A stretch of DNA of 64,000 nucleotides from assembly GCF_024758505.1 (NCBI RefSeq), contig NZ_CP077970.1:2046001-2110000 (forward strand). Direction: 5' to 3'. Position 1 is the first letter of the stretch. Each line of letters opens with the position of its first letter. Below, in pieces: positions 45,403 through 54,662 of the stretch. This stretch comes from Bradyrhizobium arachidis. GTDB lineage: Bacteria > Pseudomonadota > Alphaproteobacteria > Rhizobiales > Xanthobacteraceae. Both the position numbers and the translations under genes were made by a program. The notes under the pieces were generated by a model. It worked only from the letters and a program-made list of their open reading frames with translations. It ran no database searches and was not told the origin of the DNA.

Positions 45403-46992
45403 TCAGCCCTCGACGACTGCATCGCTCCATGGTTGAAAGACGTCGACTGCGCCGCTGTTGATATCGCCCTCGCGCATCACGACGCTTGGGCAGGCAAACT
45501 TCATCGGCAGGGTCTGCACCTGCGCCTCCTCATAGTCGAAGCTCGCGGCGAGCGCCTTGCGTGCGTTCGCCGGTAGGCGCGCGTCGCCAATCACGACCGC
45601 GCCCTCGCTGGCATCGATGCGCGGCTGATGGATCGCAGCGTCGAGGTCCATGCCAAAATCCATCGCAAAGGAGACGAGCTGCATCACCGCCGGCAGGATG
45701 CGCCGGCCGCCGGAGGCGCCGACCGCGAGCCGCTTGCCGTCCTTGGTCTCGGCGAGGACAGGCGTGTAGTTGCCGAGGCAGCGCTTGCCCGGTGCGAGCG
45801 AATTGGTCGTGCCCGGCGTCGGGTCGAACCACATGATGCCGTTGTTCATGGGAATGCCGGAATGCGGCGTCACATATTTCGAGCCGAAGGTCGAGAGCAG
45901 GGTCTGCGTCACCGCCGCCATGTTGCCGTGGCGGTCGACGACGGAGAAATGCGTGGTGCAGCTCGGCGCGAGGTGCTCGGCGCCGAGCGAACGCTTGCCG
46001 TCGGCATCGCCCATGTCCTTCAGCCGTTCGCGATAGGCCGATTGCAGCGCGTTGGCATATTCGACATAGGCCGCCGCATCGGGCGCGCCGTCCGGCTTCA
46101 GCTTGTCCTGCAATAGGCGTAAAGCATGCGCCATGGTCGGGCCCGCCGTCAGCTCCGGCGTCGCGTAGACGTTGCCGCCGCGATAGGGGATCGCGAGCGG
46201 CTCGCGCAGATGCGCGCGGAAGGCGGCCAGATCCTCGACCGACAGCGAACCGCCATCCGCCTTGATGTCGGATGCGATGCTGCGGGCGAGATCGCCCTGG
46301 TAGAAATCGCGCGGGCCTGCGGTGGCGAGATGCGCCAGCGTCGTCTGCAATCGCGGTTGCGGCAGCCGCGTCTCCGCCTTGATACCCCAGGGTGCGTTCG
46401 GCGGCAGGCCGTCTCTCAAAAACGTCTCGGCGCTTGCGGGATAGCGCCGCAGGTCGACGGCGGTGCTCGCGATCATCAATGTCGTCCACCAGTCGACCAG
46501 CAGGCCTTCGCCGGCGATCGTCGCGGCCGGCGCCACCAGATCCTTCCACGGCAGTTTTGCGTGGCGGCGGTGCGCTTCTTCCATGCCGGCGACGACGCCG
46601 GGCACCGCGATCGAGCCGGGACCATGCAAATTGCGATCGTCCTTCACCCGCGCCCAGGGGAAGAGATCGGAGGCGGCACCCTGGCCGGTCACCGGATAGT
46701 CCTCGATGCGCAGGCTTTGCGGCGCGCGCATGCCGTAGTCGATCACCTCATAGCGATTGTCGCTGGCGCGATAGAGCACCATCGCGCCGCCGCCGCCCAT
46801 GCCGCTCATCCACGGCTCCAACACGTTCAATGCAAAGGTGGTCGCAATCACCGCGTCGATGCAATCGCCGCCCGCCGCCAGCACCTCCGCACCGACCTCG
46901 GCCGCCCTGCGCGATTGCGCGGCGACGATGCCACCTTTGGCGCGGCGGGCGGGTTTGCGGATGCTTTGGGCGAGGCTGAACTGATGGGGCAT
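45403..46992 (-). CDS. Gamma-glutamyltransferase-family protein (Ntn hydrolase)
   Basis: This 529-residue protein begins with the GGT segment GGIVAAQSRRAAEVGAEVLA and carries the self-cleavage site and nucleophile TTHFSVVDRHGNMAAVTQT, with Thr346 as the predicted new N-terminus, and the glycine-loop PMNNGIMWFDPTPG. GGT transfers or hydrolyses gamma-glutamyl groups, for example of glutathione. There is no signal peptide, unlike E. coli GGT, so a cytoplasmic or cephalosporin-acylase-like role is possible. It is divergent from an enoyl-CoA hydratase gene. Confidence 0.92.
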   Translation of the reverse strand: MPHQFSLAQSIRKPARRAKGGIVAAQSRRAAEVGAEVLAAGGDCIDAVIATTFALNVLEPWMSGMGGGGAMVLYRASDNRYEVIDYGMRAPQSLRIEDYPVTGQGAASDLFPWARVKDDRNLHGPGSIAVPGVVAGMEEAHRRHAKLPWKDLVAPAATIAGEGLLVDWWTTLMIASTAVDLRRYPASAETFLRDGLPPNAPWGIKAETRLPQPRLQTTLAHLATAGPRDFYQGDLARSIASDIKADGGSLSVEDLAAFRAHLREPLAIPYRGGNVYATPELTAGPTMAHALRLLQDKLKPDGAPDAAAYVEYANALQSAYRERLKDMGDADGKRSLGAEHLAPSCTTHFSVVDRHGNMAAVTQTLLSTFGSKYVTPHSGIPMNNGIMWFDPTPGTTNSLAPGKRCLGNYTPVLAETKDGKRLAVGASGGRRILPAVMQLVSFAMDFGMDLDAAIHQPRIDASEGAVVIGDARLPANARKALAASFDYEEAQVQTLPMKFACPSVVMREGDINSGAVDVFQPWSDAVVEG

Positions 46993-47101
46993 GTGGTCTT
47001 CGTGCCGCTCTTATTGCGCTGGATGGAATTGCATCGCGTTGGCGAAGCCCGTCGAGCATGGCACATTGCTCCCAACGAGAACATCCTGACGGGAGGTGAA
47101 C

Positions 47102-47875
47102 ATGGCTGGTGTGAAACAGGCGCGGGATGGGACGGTCGGCATCCTGACACTGAACGAGCCGGACAGACTCAACGCGATGACGCCCGACCTGCTCGGCGCG
47201 CTCGCAAAGGCGATCGCCGAGATGACGGCGGACGAGGGCATTCGTGCCCTGGTGCTGACCGGCGAGGGGCGCGGCTTCTGCTCCGGCCAGAATCTCAAGG
47301 CATCGGAGGCGCTCGGCGAGGACATCGCCGCCGGCGTGATGCGCTTCTACTGGCCAGCCTTCAAGGCTTTGCGCGAATGCCGCGTGCCTGTTGTGGTCGC
47401 CGTCAACGGCGTTGCGGCCGGCGGCGGTTTCAGCCTCGCGATGGCCGGCGACATGATCGTTGCCGCGCGCTCGGCAAGCTTCATCCAGGTGTTCAGCCGC
47501 ATTGGCCTGGTGCCCGATCTCGGCTCGACGTGGCTGTTGCCGCGGCTGATCGGGCGGCAGCGCGCACTCGAACTAATGCTGTTCAACGAGCCGCTTTCGG
47601 CCGAGCGCGCCCACGCGATCGGCCTGGTGCGGCAGGTCGTCGACGATGCGAACCTGATGGAAGAAGCGCTCAAGCTCGCCCATCGTCTTGCCGTGGGGCC
47701 GACCCGGGCGCTAGTCGCAACCCGCGCGCTGATCGAGGCGAGTGAGCACGCGGGCTACGAGCAGCAGTTCCGCCGCGAAATCGAGACGCAGGCCGTCATC
47801 CGCAAAAGCGCCGACGCCCTCGAAGGCCGCAACGCCTTCGTCGAAAAGCGCAAGGCGCAGTTTACCGGACGCTAA
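47102..47875 (+). CDS. Enoyl-CoA hydratase/isomerase-family protein (PaaG-like)
   Basis: This 257-residue crotonase has GILTLNEPDRLNAMTPDLL, the oxyanion-hole segments RGFCSGQNLK and NGVAAGGGFSLAMAGD, and SRIGLVPDLGSTWLLPRLIG. An Asp follows in VPDLGSTW, as in PaaG-type isomerases. It would act on a CoA thioester in fatty-acid or phenylacetate degradation. ATG 47102 has GGGAGG 5 bp upstream. No other pathway genes are adjacent. Confidence 0.92.
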   Translation: MAGVKQARDGTVGILTLNEPDRLNAMTPDLLGALAKAIAEMTADEGIRALVLTGEGRGFCSGQNLKASEALGEDIAAGVMRFYWPAFKALRECRVPVVVAVNGVAAGGGFSLAMAGDMIVAARSASFIQVFSRIGLVPDLGSTWLLPRLIGRQRALELMLFNEPLSAERAHAIGLVRQVVDDANLMEEALKLAHRLAVGPTRALVATRALIEASEHAGYEQQFRREIETQAVIRKSADALEGRNAFVEKRKAQFTGR

Positions 47876-47880
47876 TTGTT

Positions 47881-47918
47881 CTCCTCCTTCACCGCTCGCC
47901 GCAAGCGGGGCGAGGGAG
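47881..47918. repeat. GC-rich hairpin between convergent genes
   Basis: The ctcgcc/ggcgag stem with nested ctcctcc/gagggag arms separates the ends of the hydratase and N-acetyltransferase genes. It could serve as a bidirectional terminator. Confidence 0.5.
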
Positions 47919-47922
47919 TTCG

Positions 47923-48738
47923 CTAGCCTTTGATCCTCACGAACACGTCCTCAATCGGCGTCGGCGCTTCCACGTTAAAAATCTCATGCAGCACCTGGCG
48001 CAGCTCGTCGGCAGAGTCGATGTTGCGCTCGTTTCGCACCTCGCCTTCGCGGGCCTCGACGATTAGGCGGCGGTTCACCAGCCTGTAGCGCGCGTCAATC
48101 GCGACGCGTTCCAGGATCAGGGTGCTGGTGAAGGGCGTCACCGAGCTCGTCGCAGTGAAATAGCTGCCAAGCTCGTAGTCGGAGGCAAGCTGCGGCGCGA
48201 GGTCGAATACGTACATGGTGCGCCAGCCGGCGGGCTGCCTTGCATTGACCCAGAACCGGCCGTCCCTTTCGTCGAAGCGGAACGTGCCCATCGCGGTCCG
48301 CTGCTCCACATCGGTTGCGAGCCGGAGCGGCGCATCGAGCAGGCAGGCACCGAACCCGACATCGGCGATGTAAGGCCCCTCAGCCAGATCGACTTTCAGC
48401 AGCATGTGGGTTTTTGGCCCCAGCGGGCTCTCGGGTGGTGCCATCCAGCGCACGCGCCCGGCAAGGCCGGTCACCGCAAAGCCGATCTGTTCGAGCGCGG
48501 CCCGGAACAGCGCGTTCTGCTCGAAGCAATAGCCGCCGCGCCTGCTCTCGACGAGCTTGGCCTGCACCGAGGGAAGATCGAGCAGCACCGGCCGGCCCAG
48601 CAGCGGATCCATGCCCTCGAACGGAATCGTGTTGACGTGAGCCGCATGGAGGGCGGCGAGCGTCGCCAGATCCGGCTTCAGCGCACCGCGATAACCGATC
48701 CGGGCCAGATAGTCGTCCAGCCGAAATTCATTCGACAT
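47923..48738 (-). CDS. nat: Arylamine N-acetyltransferase
   Basis: This 271-residue enzyme has the NAT catalytic triad: Cys71 in RRGGYCFEQNALF, His111 in PKTHMLLKVDL and Asp126 in YIADVGFG. The N-terminus LDDYLARIGYRGALKPD is also typical. It transfers acetyl groups from acetyl-CoA to arylamines or hydrazines in the cytoplasm. ATG 48738 is supported by the family N-terminus. Confidence 0.95.
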   Translation of the reverse strand: MSNEFRLDDYLARIGYRGALKPDLATLAALHAAHVNTIPFEGMDPLLGRPVLLDLPSVQAKLVESRRGGYCFEQNALFRAALEQIGFAVTGLAGRVRWMAPPESPLGPKTHMLLKVDLAEGPYIADVGFGACLLDAPLRLATDVEQRTAMGTFRFDERDGRFWVNARQPAGWRTMYVFDLAPQLASDYELGSYFTATSSVTPFTSTLILERVAIDARYRLVNRRLIVEAREGEVRNERNIDSADELRQVLHEIFNVEAPTPIEDVFVRIKG

Positions 48739-48864
48739 GACCTCGTTCCCCTGCTGCCAAGTCGGCCGGCAAGGTAGTCAAGGCCGCCCGTTCCCGAAAG
48801 GAGATAGCCTTTCGAGGACGTCGCGAAAAGACGAAGTTGTGCGGTTTGATCCGACCCTTGGCGC

Positions 48865-49047
48865 CTAAAGCGCGCCGGCCTGGAGACGGGCTTGACGCTT
48901 GGCGTGCCATTTCGGGCCGGGGCCGCGCATGTAATGCAGCTCGGGCCGATAGGGATCGCCGGCGACCCTGATCAGCGTGTGCCACTTGGCCACGATGATT
49001 CCGAGGTGCTGGCGAAGAGCCGAGAATGACGATTGAGCGAGCAGCAT
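48865..49047 (-). CDS. Small hypothetical protein
   Basis: This 60-residue basic protein (FSALRQHLGIIVAKWHTLIR near the start, then PGPKWHAKRQARLQAGAL at the end) has no signal peptide or recognised domain. A GAGG lies 9 bp before ATG 49047. It follows the DUF6894 gene by 10 bp on the same strand. Coding status is plausible but not certain. Confidence 0.5.
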   Translation of the reverse strand: MLLAQSSFSALRQHLGIIVAKWHTLIRVAGDPYRPELHYMRGPGPKWHAKRQARLQAGAL

Positions 49048-49057
49048 GACACGAACC

Positions 49058-49291
49058 TCAGTGAGGCCTGCCAAGCATCGACGTGAAGGGGAGATCAAAA
49101 ATCTCCTCGCCGTCGTCGTCGCTGACATGCAGCACCCAGTCGCGCCAGTCTTCGCCGCCAGGCGTCCGGATCATCGATTGCATAATCTGAGCGGCACGGT
49201 CGCGCGCCTCAGTGAGGTTCGATACGGCTGCGCCGTAGCGATCGATCAACATGCCGTCGGTATTGGAACAGTGGAAAAACACTTGGACCAT
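49058..49291 (-). CDS. DUF6894-family small protein
   Basis: This 77-residue protein begins VQVFFHCSNTDGMLIDRYGA and continues with NLTEARDRAAQIMQSMI, then WVLHVSDDDGEEIFDLPF, the typical DUF6894 pattern common in bradyrhizobia. Function is unknown. AGGAGG precedes ATG 49291. It may be co-transcribed with the 60-residue gene downstream. Confidence 0.8.
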   Translation of the reverse strand: MVQVFFHCSNTDGMLIDRYGAAVSNLTEARDRAAQIMQSMIRTPGGEDWRDWVLHVSDDDGEEIFDLPFTSMLGRPH

Positions 49292-49505
49292 ATCCGCCTC
49301 CTGTAGAGAGCGATTCGGACGCTACCGAACCGAATACCATCCGGAGGCGCCGAAAAATATTCGGGCCAACCCGGTAAGGGAATCTACGGAAGTTCCGTCG
49401 GGTCGTCGGAGAAGGCGGTTCTATCACAGGCCGGTGAAGCCTCGCTGGACGGCGCCGCGGCGACGTGGAACTCTCGGTTTTGCAAGGATATTTTGGGAGC
49501 CCGCG

Positions 49506-51596
49506 GTGAATCGTCCGATACTCTTCTGTGATTTTCGTCTCAGTGATCGCGTCGGCCGGCTTTCCCTTGCAGTCGCACTGGTCGCAACGGCGCTCGGCTT
49601 GGCGTCGCCGGCCTCGTCCGAGCCCGTGCGCAGGAGCGGTTATGCGATCGGCACCGAATCATGCGGCGGTGGCGATCTCGCCTTTCCCCGACTCCAGATC
49701 GACATGAAGCCGGGATTCTGCGCGGGCCTTGTCGCGAGCGAGGAGGACCATCTCAGGTTTCCACGCTCGATTGTCCAGATTCCGGGCCGCGAGCTGTTCG
49801 TGGTCGCTGACATGGCCGGCTGGGGTCACATGGACGGCAAGCTTTTGCTGCTCGATCCGCGCGCGGCCGCCGGCAGCCGTTTCAAGGACCTGTTGACCGG
49901 GCTCGAATATCCCTTCGGTCTCGTGATCGGTCCGGACAAGAAGCTCTATGCGTCCACTGCGGACACGATCTTCAGGTTCGATCCGCTTGCCGACAATCCG
50001 CGCGGCACGGTCGAGACTATCATCAGGCATTTGCCCGGCGTCCGCATCACGCTGCCGGATGGCACAAAGCTCCAGGAGAGCGCCCATCCGATGAAGCAAT
50101 TCGTCTTCGATCGCAACGGCCGCCTGTTCGTCAATGTCGGATCGCACAGCGACGATTGCATCACGCCGGCGCCGATCACAAAGCCCTGTGCCGCGGCCGA
50201 AGGGGCCTCCGCGCTCGCGTCGATCTGGCTGTTCACGCCGCCCGCCGGCGGTGTCTTCCCGGCCCTCAAGCCGAACGATGCCAATCCGCCGCACGAGGTC
50301 TATGCGCGCGGCCTGCGCAACTCGATGGCGCTCGCGCTGCATCCGCAATTTCCTGATCCGGGCTACGCCTTCCTGCAAGGCGAGAACGGCCGCGATCTCC
50401 CCGACATCTTCAAGCCGAACGAGGAGATCAACGCAATCGAGCCGGGCAAGCACTACGGCTGGCCCTATTGCTACGATCTCACGACGCCGAGCCCCGAATT
50501 CCGCACCGTGCTGCAATCCGGCGTCTACAAGAATCTCTGCACCGCAAATCCGCTCTACAAGCAGCCGTTCTCGCTGCTGCCGCCGCACGGCGCGCCGCTC
50601 GGCATGCTCTATTATCACGGCGGCAAATTCCCCGAGCTCGAAGGCAAGCTGCTGGTCGGCCTCCACGGGTATCGCCCGACCGGCAGCCGGCTCCTGATCT
50701 ACGACGTCGATGAGCGCGGTTTTCCCAGGCCGAGCCCGCCGCCGGTCCGCTACCACGTCAGTTGCGACGCGCAGCCGTCGCGCAGTTTTCAGACCGACGC
50801 CGGAGAGGTCGCGGCCGCGCCCTTCGACGAGCTGATCGCCGGCTGGCACCGCGTCAACGGCGCGCGCCCACAGGGAGCGCCGGTCGGCATGACGGTTGCG
50901 GAGGATGGCGCGATCTGGCTGGTCGAGGACAAGAACAAGACGGTGATCCGGATCGATCGCGCCGCCGGCGATCCGCCCGCGCCGCTGCCCTGCGACACGC
51001 GCAGCCCCGCACTGATCGATCAGTTGGCGCTCTTCGTCGCCAGGGACGCGCAAAACCGCGACCGGCTGACCAGCATCCGCAAGGGCATCGTCGAAAAGCA
51101 TTGCATGGGCTGTCACTCGGACTTCGGTCTGAAGCAGGGCCAGTCCGAGGCCGACAAGGACCAGGCCGCGCTGCGCTTCATGCTGGGGCAGGACGGCTGG
51201 GTCTACCCCGGCGATCCCGAATCGGGCCGGCTGCGCACGCGGCTGCGTGGCCTCGGTGCAGAAAAGCTGATGCCGCCCGGCGGCGAGAACCTGCCGAAGA
51301 CCGAGCCCGGTTACGCCCGTCTTCTCGATGTCGCGGACATGCTGGTCGCAAGAATGATTCCGGGAACGCGGATGCGCATCAAGCCCGGCCCGCCCGATCG
51401 CGATTTCTTCTCCAGGACCAACAAGAAATGCGGCGAAATACCGGCGAATAAGGTCGTTGTCGTGACACAAAGGAGCGCTGTAGACAGGCCCGGCTTCAGC
51501 CGGTTCTTCCGGCCGGCCGACCCTTTCCTCAACGGCGATTGTACCGACGACGATGGCTATTACATCCGGCAGGAACTTTTGGTGCCTGTGCAGTAG
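49506..51596 (+). CDS. Exported sorbosone/glucose-dehydrogenase-like beta-propeller fused to cytochrome c
   Basis: This 696-residue protein has a signal peptide (LAVALVATALGLASPASSEP), a beta-propeller of the PQQ-dependent sugar dehydrogenase type (GLVIGPDKKLYAS, LFVNVGSHSDDC, GYAFLQGENGRDLPDIFKPN, HYGWPYCYD), and a C-terminal cytochrome c with the heme motif CMGCH at residues 533-537 and a possible axial Met in EKLMPPGGENLP. It probably oxidises a sugar, alcohol or aldehyde in the periplasm and passes electrons to the heme. GTG 49506 is preceded by GGGAG. Its last 44 bases overlap the next gene. Confidence 0.85.
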   Translation: MNRPILFCDFRLSDRVGRLSLAVALVATALGLASPASSEPVRRSGYAIGTESCGGGDLAFPRLQIDMKPGFCAGLVASEEDHLRFPRSIVQIPGRELFVVADMAGWGHMDGKLLLLDPRAAAGSRFKDLLTGLEYPFGLVIGPDKKLYASTADTIFRFDPLADNPRGTVETIIRHLPGVRITLPDGTKLQESAHPMKQFVFDRNGRLFVNVGSHSDDCITPAPITKPCAAAEGASALASIWLFTPPAGGVFPALKPNDANPPHEVYARGLRNSMALALHPQFPDPGYAFLQGENGRDLPDIFKPNEEINAIEPGKHYGWPYCYDLTTPSPEFRTVLQSGVYKNLCTANPLYKQPFSLLPPHGAPLGMLYYHGGKFPELEGKLLVGLHGYRPTGSRLLIYDVDERGFPRPSPPPVRYHVSCDAQPSRSFQTDAGEVAAAPFDELIAGWHRVNGARPQGAPVGMTVAEDGAIWLVEDKNKTVIRIDRAAGDPPAPLPCDTRSPALIDQLALFVARDAQNRDRLTSIRKGIVEKHCMGCHSDFGLKQGQSEADKDQAALRFMLGQDGWVYPGDPESGRLRTRLRGLGAEKLMPPGGENLPKTEPGYARLLDVADMLVARMIPGTRMRIKPGPPDRDFFSRTNKKCGEIPANKVVVVTQRSAVDRPGFSRFFRPADPFLNGDCTDDDGYYIRQELLVPVQ

Positions 51597-52518
51597 TGTC
51601 CTTGTTCTGATCGCTGCGTCACCGCCTGTGATCGCTGCGTCTTCGTCGGCGCGAGCCGAACAGAAACTGTTCGAAGCTGCGCAGGTGACACCCGCCGGTG
51701 AATACACCTTTGGCATCGAAGGTCCCGCGGCGGATCTCGCCGGCAATCTCTACGTCGTCAACTTCAGCAAGCCCGGCACGATCGGCCGGTTGCCCGCGGC
51801 GGGCGCGGCGTCCGAACTGTTCGTCGATCTTCCCGAGGGCAGCGTCGGCAATGCCATTCGCTTCGATCGCGAAGGCACGATGTTCGTGGCCGACTACAAG
51901 AAGCACAACATCCTTGCGATTGGACGCGACGGCGCCGAGCCGACGGTCTGGTTTCACTCCGACCAGATGAGCCAGCCGAACGACATCACCATTGCCCGCG
52001 ATGGCACGATCTATGCGAGCGACCCGAACTGGAAGGGACGGGAAGGGCACATCTGGCGCATCGCCAAGGCGGCCGATGGTTCGGTCCAGGGCGAGATCAT
52101 GGCCGCGCCGCGCGCCATGGGCACCACCAACGGCATCGATCTGAGCCCCGATGGCAAGACACTCTATGTCGGGGAATCCTCGAGCGGCCAGGTCTGGTCC
52201 TACACCATCCGCGGCAACGAGCTTGTGGATGCAAAGCTCGTCAAGAGCTTCGAGCCCAACACCATCGACGGCCTGCGCACCGACGTCGGCGGCCGTCTGT
52301 TCATCGCGCGCATCCTGAAGGGCACGATCGCGCTCCTCAGGCCGAACGGCATGGTCGAGCGGGAAATCGCCCTGAAGGCCAAGGAGCCGACCAACCTCGC
52401 CTTCGGCGGCAAGGACGGCAAGACCGTCTTCGTGACGCAGCGCCAGGGCGGCTTCATCGAGTCCTTCCGTACCGACCAGGAAGGCCGCGAGCACTGCCTC
52501 CAGCGCGGGCGCTGCTGA
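51553..52518 (+). CDS. Exported SMP-30/gluconolactonase-like beta-propeller
   Basis: This 321-residue protein has a signal peptide (CLCSSVLVLIAASPPVIA) and six repeated beta-propeller blades (FGIEGPAADLAGNLYVVNF, QPNDITIARDGTIYASDP, TTNGIDLSPDGKTLYVGES, GGRLFIARILKGTIALL). The fold is that of lactonases such as gluconolactonase. It overlaps the upstream dehydrogenase by 44 bp, so the pair could oxidise a sugar and open the resulting lactone. ATG 51553 is the only good start. Confidence 0.85.
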   Translation: MAITSGRNFWCLCSSVLVLIAASPPVIAASSSARAEQKLFEAAQVTPAGEYTFGIEGPAADLAGNLYVVNFSKPGTIGRLPAAGAASELFVDLPEGSVGNAIRFDREGTMFVADYKKHNILAIGRDGAEPTVWFHSDQMSQPNDITIARDGTIYASDPNWKGREGHIWRIAKAADGSVQGEIMAAPRAMGTTNGIDLSPDGKTLYVGESSSGQVWSYTIRGNELVDAKLVKSFEPNTIDGLRTDVGGRLFIARILKGTIALLRPNGMVEREIALKAKEPTNLAFGGKDGKTVFVTQRQGGFIESFRTDQEGREHCLQRGRC

Positions 52519-52637
52519 GCGAAAAGCTCCGCCGCCCGAGCAGGGCAGGCGCGTGAGGTGCGGCATTCTTCTGGCTTGCATCCGGCCGTCGCGGGGATCA
52601 AGACATTGTCAGGTCCTGATCCACGTCGGAGTGCTCT

Positions 52638-53663
52638 GTGAAAGCCGTTTATACCGAACTGCACCGCAGCCACGATCCGCAATTCTTCCTGGTCCGCGGC
52701 GTCGTCAAGCGTACCACCGAGCAGCCCGAGCGTGCCGACCGGCTGCTGTCGGGGCTGAAGGCGGGCAAGCACCAACTGGTCGAGCCGACCAAGTTCGGCC
52801 AGGGACCGCGGGCGCGCATCCATAGCCCTGAATATCTCTCTTTCCTCGCCGAGGCCTGGGACGCCTGGACTGCGCTCGGCGATTCCGGCCCGGAGATGAT
52901 CGGCAATATCCACCCCGTGCGCCACGCCGCGACCTATCCGACCCATATCGTCGGAAAGCTCGGCTGGCACACCGCCGACACAGCAGCCCCGATCGGACCG
53001 GGCACCTTTGCTGCGGCGTGCGCGGCGACCGATGTCGCGACCACGGCGGCGCAGCTCGTCATGGATGGCGAAGACGCCGTCTATGCACTATGTCGGCCAC
53101 CCGGCCACCACGCCTATCGCGACATGGCCGGTGGCTTCTGTTTCCTCAACAACAGCGCGATCGCGGCCGCGCATCTGCGCACGAAGCACGAGCGCGTCGC
53201 GATCCTCGATGTCGACGTCCATCACGGCAACGGCACGCAAGGCATCTTCTACGAACGCCCCGACGTCTTCACCGTGTCGATCCACGCCGATCCGATCGCC
53301 TATTATCCCTATGTGTGGGGCTACGCCCATGAGCGCGGCGCGGGCCCGGGCCTCGGCACCAATCTCAACATTCCCTTGCCGATCGGCACCGGCGACGATG
53401 GCTATATACAGGCGATGGATCTGGCGAAGAAGGCGATCGATGCGTTCGCGCCGACTGCGCTGGTCGTGGCGCTCGGCCTCGATGCGTCCGAGCACGATCC
53501 GCTCAAAGGACTTGCGGTGACGACGCCCGGCTTCCGCCGCATCGGTCAGGCGCTTGCGCGCATGGGCCTGCCGACCGTGCTGGTGCAGGAGGGCGGCTAT
53601 CTCTCTGATATCCTCGGGCAGAATCTCACATCGGTGCTGGCGGGATTCGAAGAAGCGCGCTGA
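52638..53663 (+). CDS. Acetylpolyamine amidohydrolase / class II histone deacetylase-like
   Basis: This 341-residue Zn hydrolase has PPGHHAYRDMAGGFCFLNN, metal ligands Asp193 and His195 in ILDVDVHHGNG, a third Asp in ALGLDASEHDPL and the transition-state Tyr in VQEGGY. These match bacterial acetylpolyamine amidohydrolases, and the length agrees. It would deacetylate acetylputrescine or acetylspermidine, feeding the amine catabolism genes at 36-44 kb. GTG 52638 is used. It is convergent with the LLM gene. Confidence 0.92.
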   Translation: MKAVYTELHRSHDPQFFLVRGVVKRTTEQPERADRLLSGLKAGKHQLVEPTKFGQGPRARIHSPEYLSFLAEAWDAWTALGDSGPEMIGNIHPVRHAATYPTHIVGKLGWHTADTAAPIGPGTFAAACAATDVATTAAQLVMDGEDAVYALCRPPGHHAYRDMAGGFCFLNNSAIAAAHLRTKHERVAILDVDVHHGNGTQGIFYERPDVFTVSIHADPIAYYPYVWGYAHERGAGPGLGTNLNIPLPIGTGDDGYIQAMDLAKKAIDAFAPTALVVALGLDASEHDPLKGLAVTTPGFRRIGQALARMGLPTVLVQEGGYLSDILGQNLTSVLAGFEEAR

Positions 53664-53681
53664 GACGGCCGACGTGGTGTT

Positions 53682-54662
53682 TCAAAACAACCCGCTTGTC
53701 GCAAGCGCCTTGCAGACGTGCTGCATCTCGGCCTCGTCCGACACCATGTCGAGCATGATCGTGGTCAGGCCCTTGGCGGCAAAGCTCTTCAGCTTCGCGC
53801 CGATCTCGGCGTAGCTGCCGACGAGATAGGGGCAGTCGGCCTGGAAGGTCAGGAAGGGAAGCAGCCAATAGCCGTTGTTGTGAAGCTCTGCGCTCTGGCC
53901 TTCGTACAGCTTTCGTTTCCAGACCGAGTCGGTGTTTCCCATCGTTAGAGTCAGGAGCTCGCGATTGTCCGGATCGTCGCGAAAGCGCAGCAAAGCCGCC
54001 CGCCGCGCCTCGTCGCGTCCCTCGCGCGCGAATATCCCAAAATTCATGCCTGGTGCGTTGAGGCCGTTCTCGAGATCGGGCGGCAGCATCTGCATCTTGA
54101 TGCAGCCGGTCTCTCTTGCGACGCGCTGTGCGGCCTCCGATTGACCGGCGATCAAAAATTCCGGCATCAGGCCGGTCGCGAGCCGCGGGCGGAGCTGAAG
54201 ATTGGAAGCCGTGTAGAACTTGCCCTGGAAATTGACCGGCCGCGGGCTCGACAGCAACTGCCGCATCAGCTCGACGAACTCGCCGAGCCGGACGTAGCGA
54301 TCGCCATGGGACTGGTCGTCGCCAAGCCCCTGCAGGTCGCTCATGGCCGTGCCCGTGATCATGTTGAGATAGACCTTACGGCCGTAGAGCTGTGCAAAGG
54401 AGGAGACGAATTTTACCGCCGTGAACGGGTGCATGTAGACCGGGTTGACGGCGATCAGCGGCGAACTCCGCTCGGTGTTCGCCATGATATGCTGGGCCAT
54501 CGCCCACGGCTCGACGAACACGTCGTTGCCTTCGAACAGCAAAAGACCCTCAAAACCGTTGCGGTCGGCGAATTCTGCGACCTGCATCAGCTCGCCGATG
54601 TATTTCGAGGGATCGCGGTTGCGCGAAATCGCCGGAAAGATCCGAAGCCGCGGTGTCGTCAT
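53682..54662 (-). CDS. LLM-class flavin-dependent monooxygenase
   Basis: This 326-residue luciferase-like protein has NGFEGLLLFEGNDVFVEPWA, NMITGTAMSDLQGLGD, YVRLGEFVELMRQLLSSPR and PEFLIAGQSEAAQRVARETG, typical of the SsuD/LLM TIM-barrel group that uses FMNH2. The ATG overlaps the phosphopantetheinyl transferase stop (ATGA), tying it to the NRPS locus. It may tailor the NRPS product by N- or C-hydroxylation, though sulfonate or other substrates are possible. Confidence 0.88.
   Translation of the reverse strand: MTTPRLRIFPAISRNRDPSKYIGELMQVAEFADRNGFEGLLLFEGNDVFVEPWAMAQHIMANTERSSPLIAVNPVYMHPFTAVKFVSSFAQLYGRKVYLNMITGTAMSDLQGLGDDQSHGDRYVRLGEFVELMRQLLSSPRPVNFQGKFYTASNLQLRPRLATGLMPEFLIAGQSEAAQRVARETGCIKMQMLPPDLENGLNAPGMNFGIFAREGRDEARRAALLRFRDDPDNRELLTLTMGNTDSVWKRKLYEGQSAELHNNGYWLLPFLTFQADCPYLVGSYAEIGAKLKSFAAKGLTTIMLDMVSDEAEMQHVCKALATSGLF

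Noticed and set aside
49659..51746. About 700-residue minus-strand frame opposite the dehydrogenase-cytochrome fusion
   Set aside because: It has no signal, domain or ribosome site, while the plus-strand reading has a CxxCH heme motif and propeller repeats.
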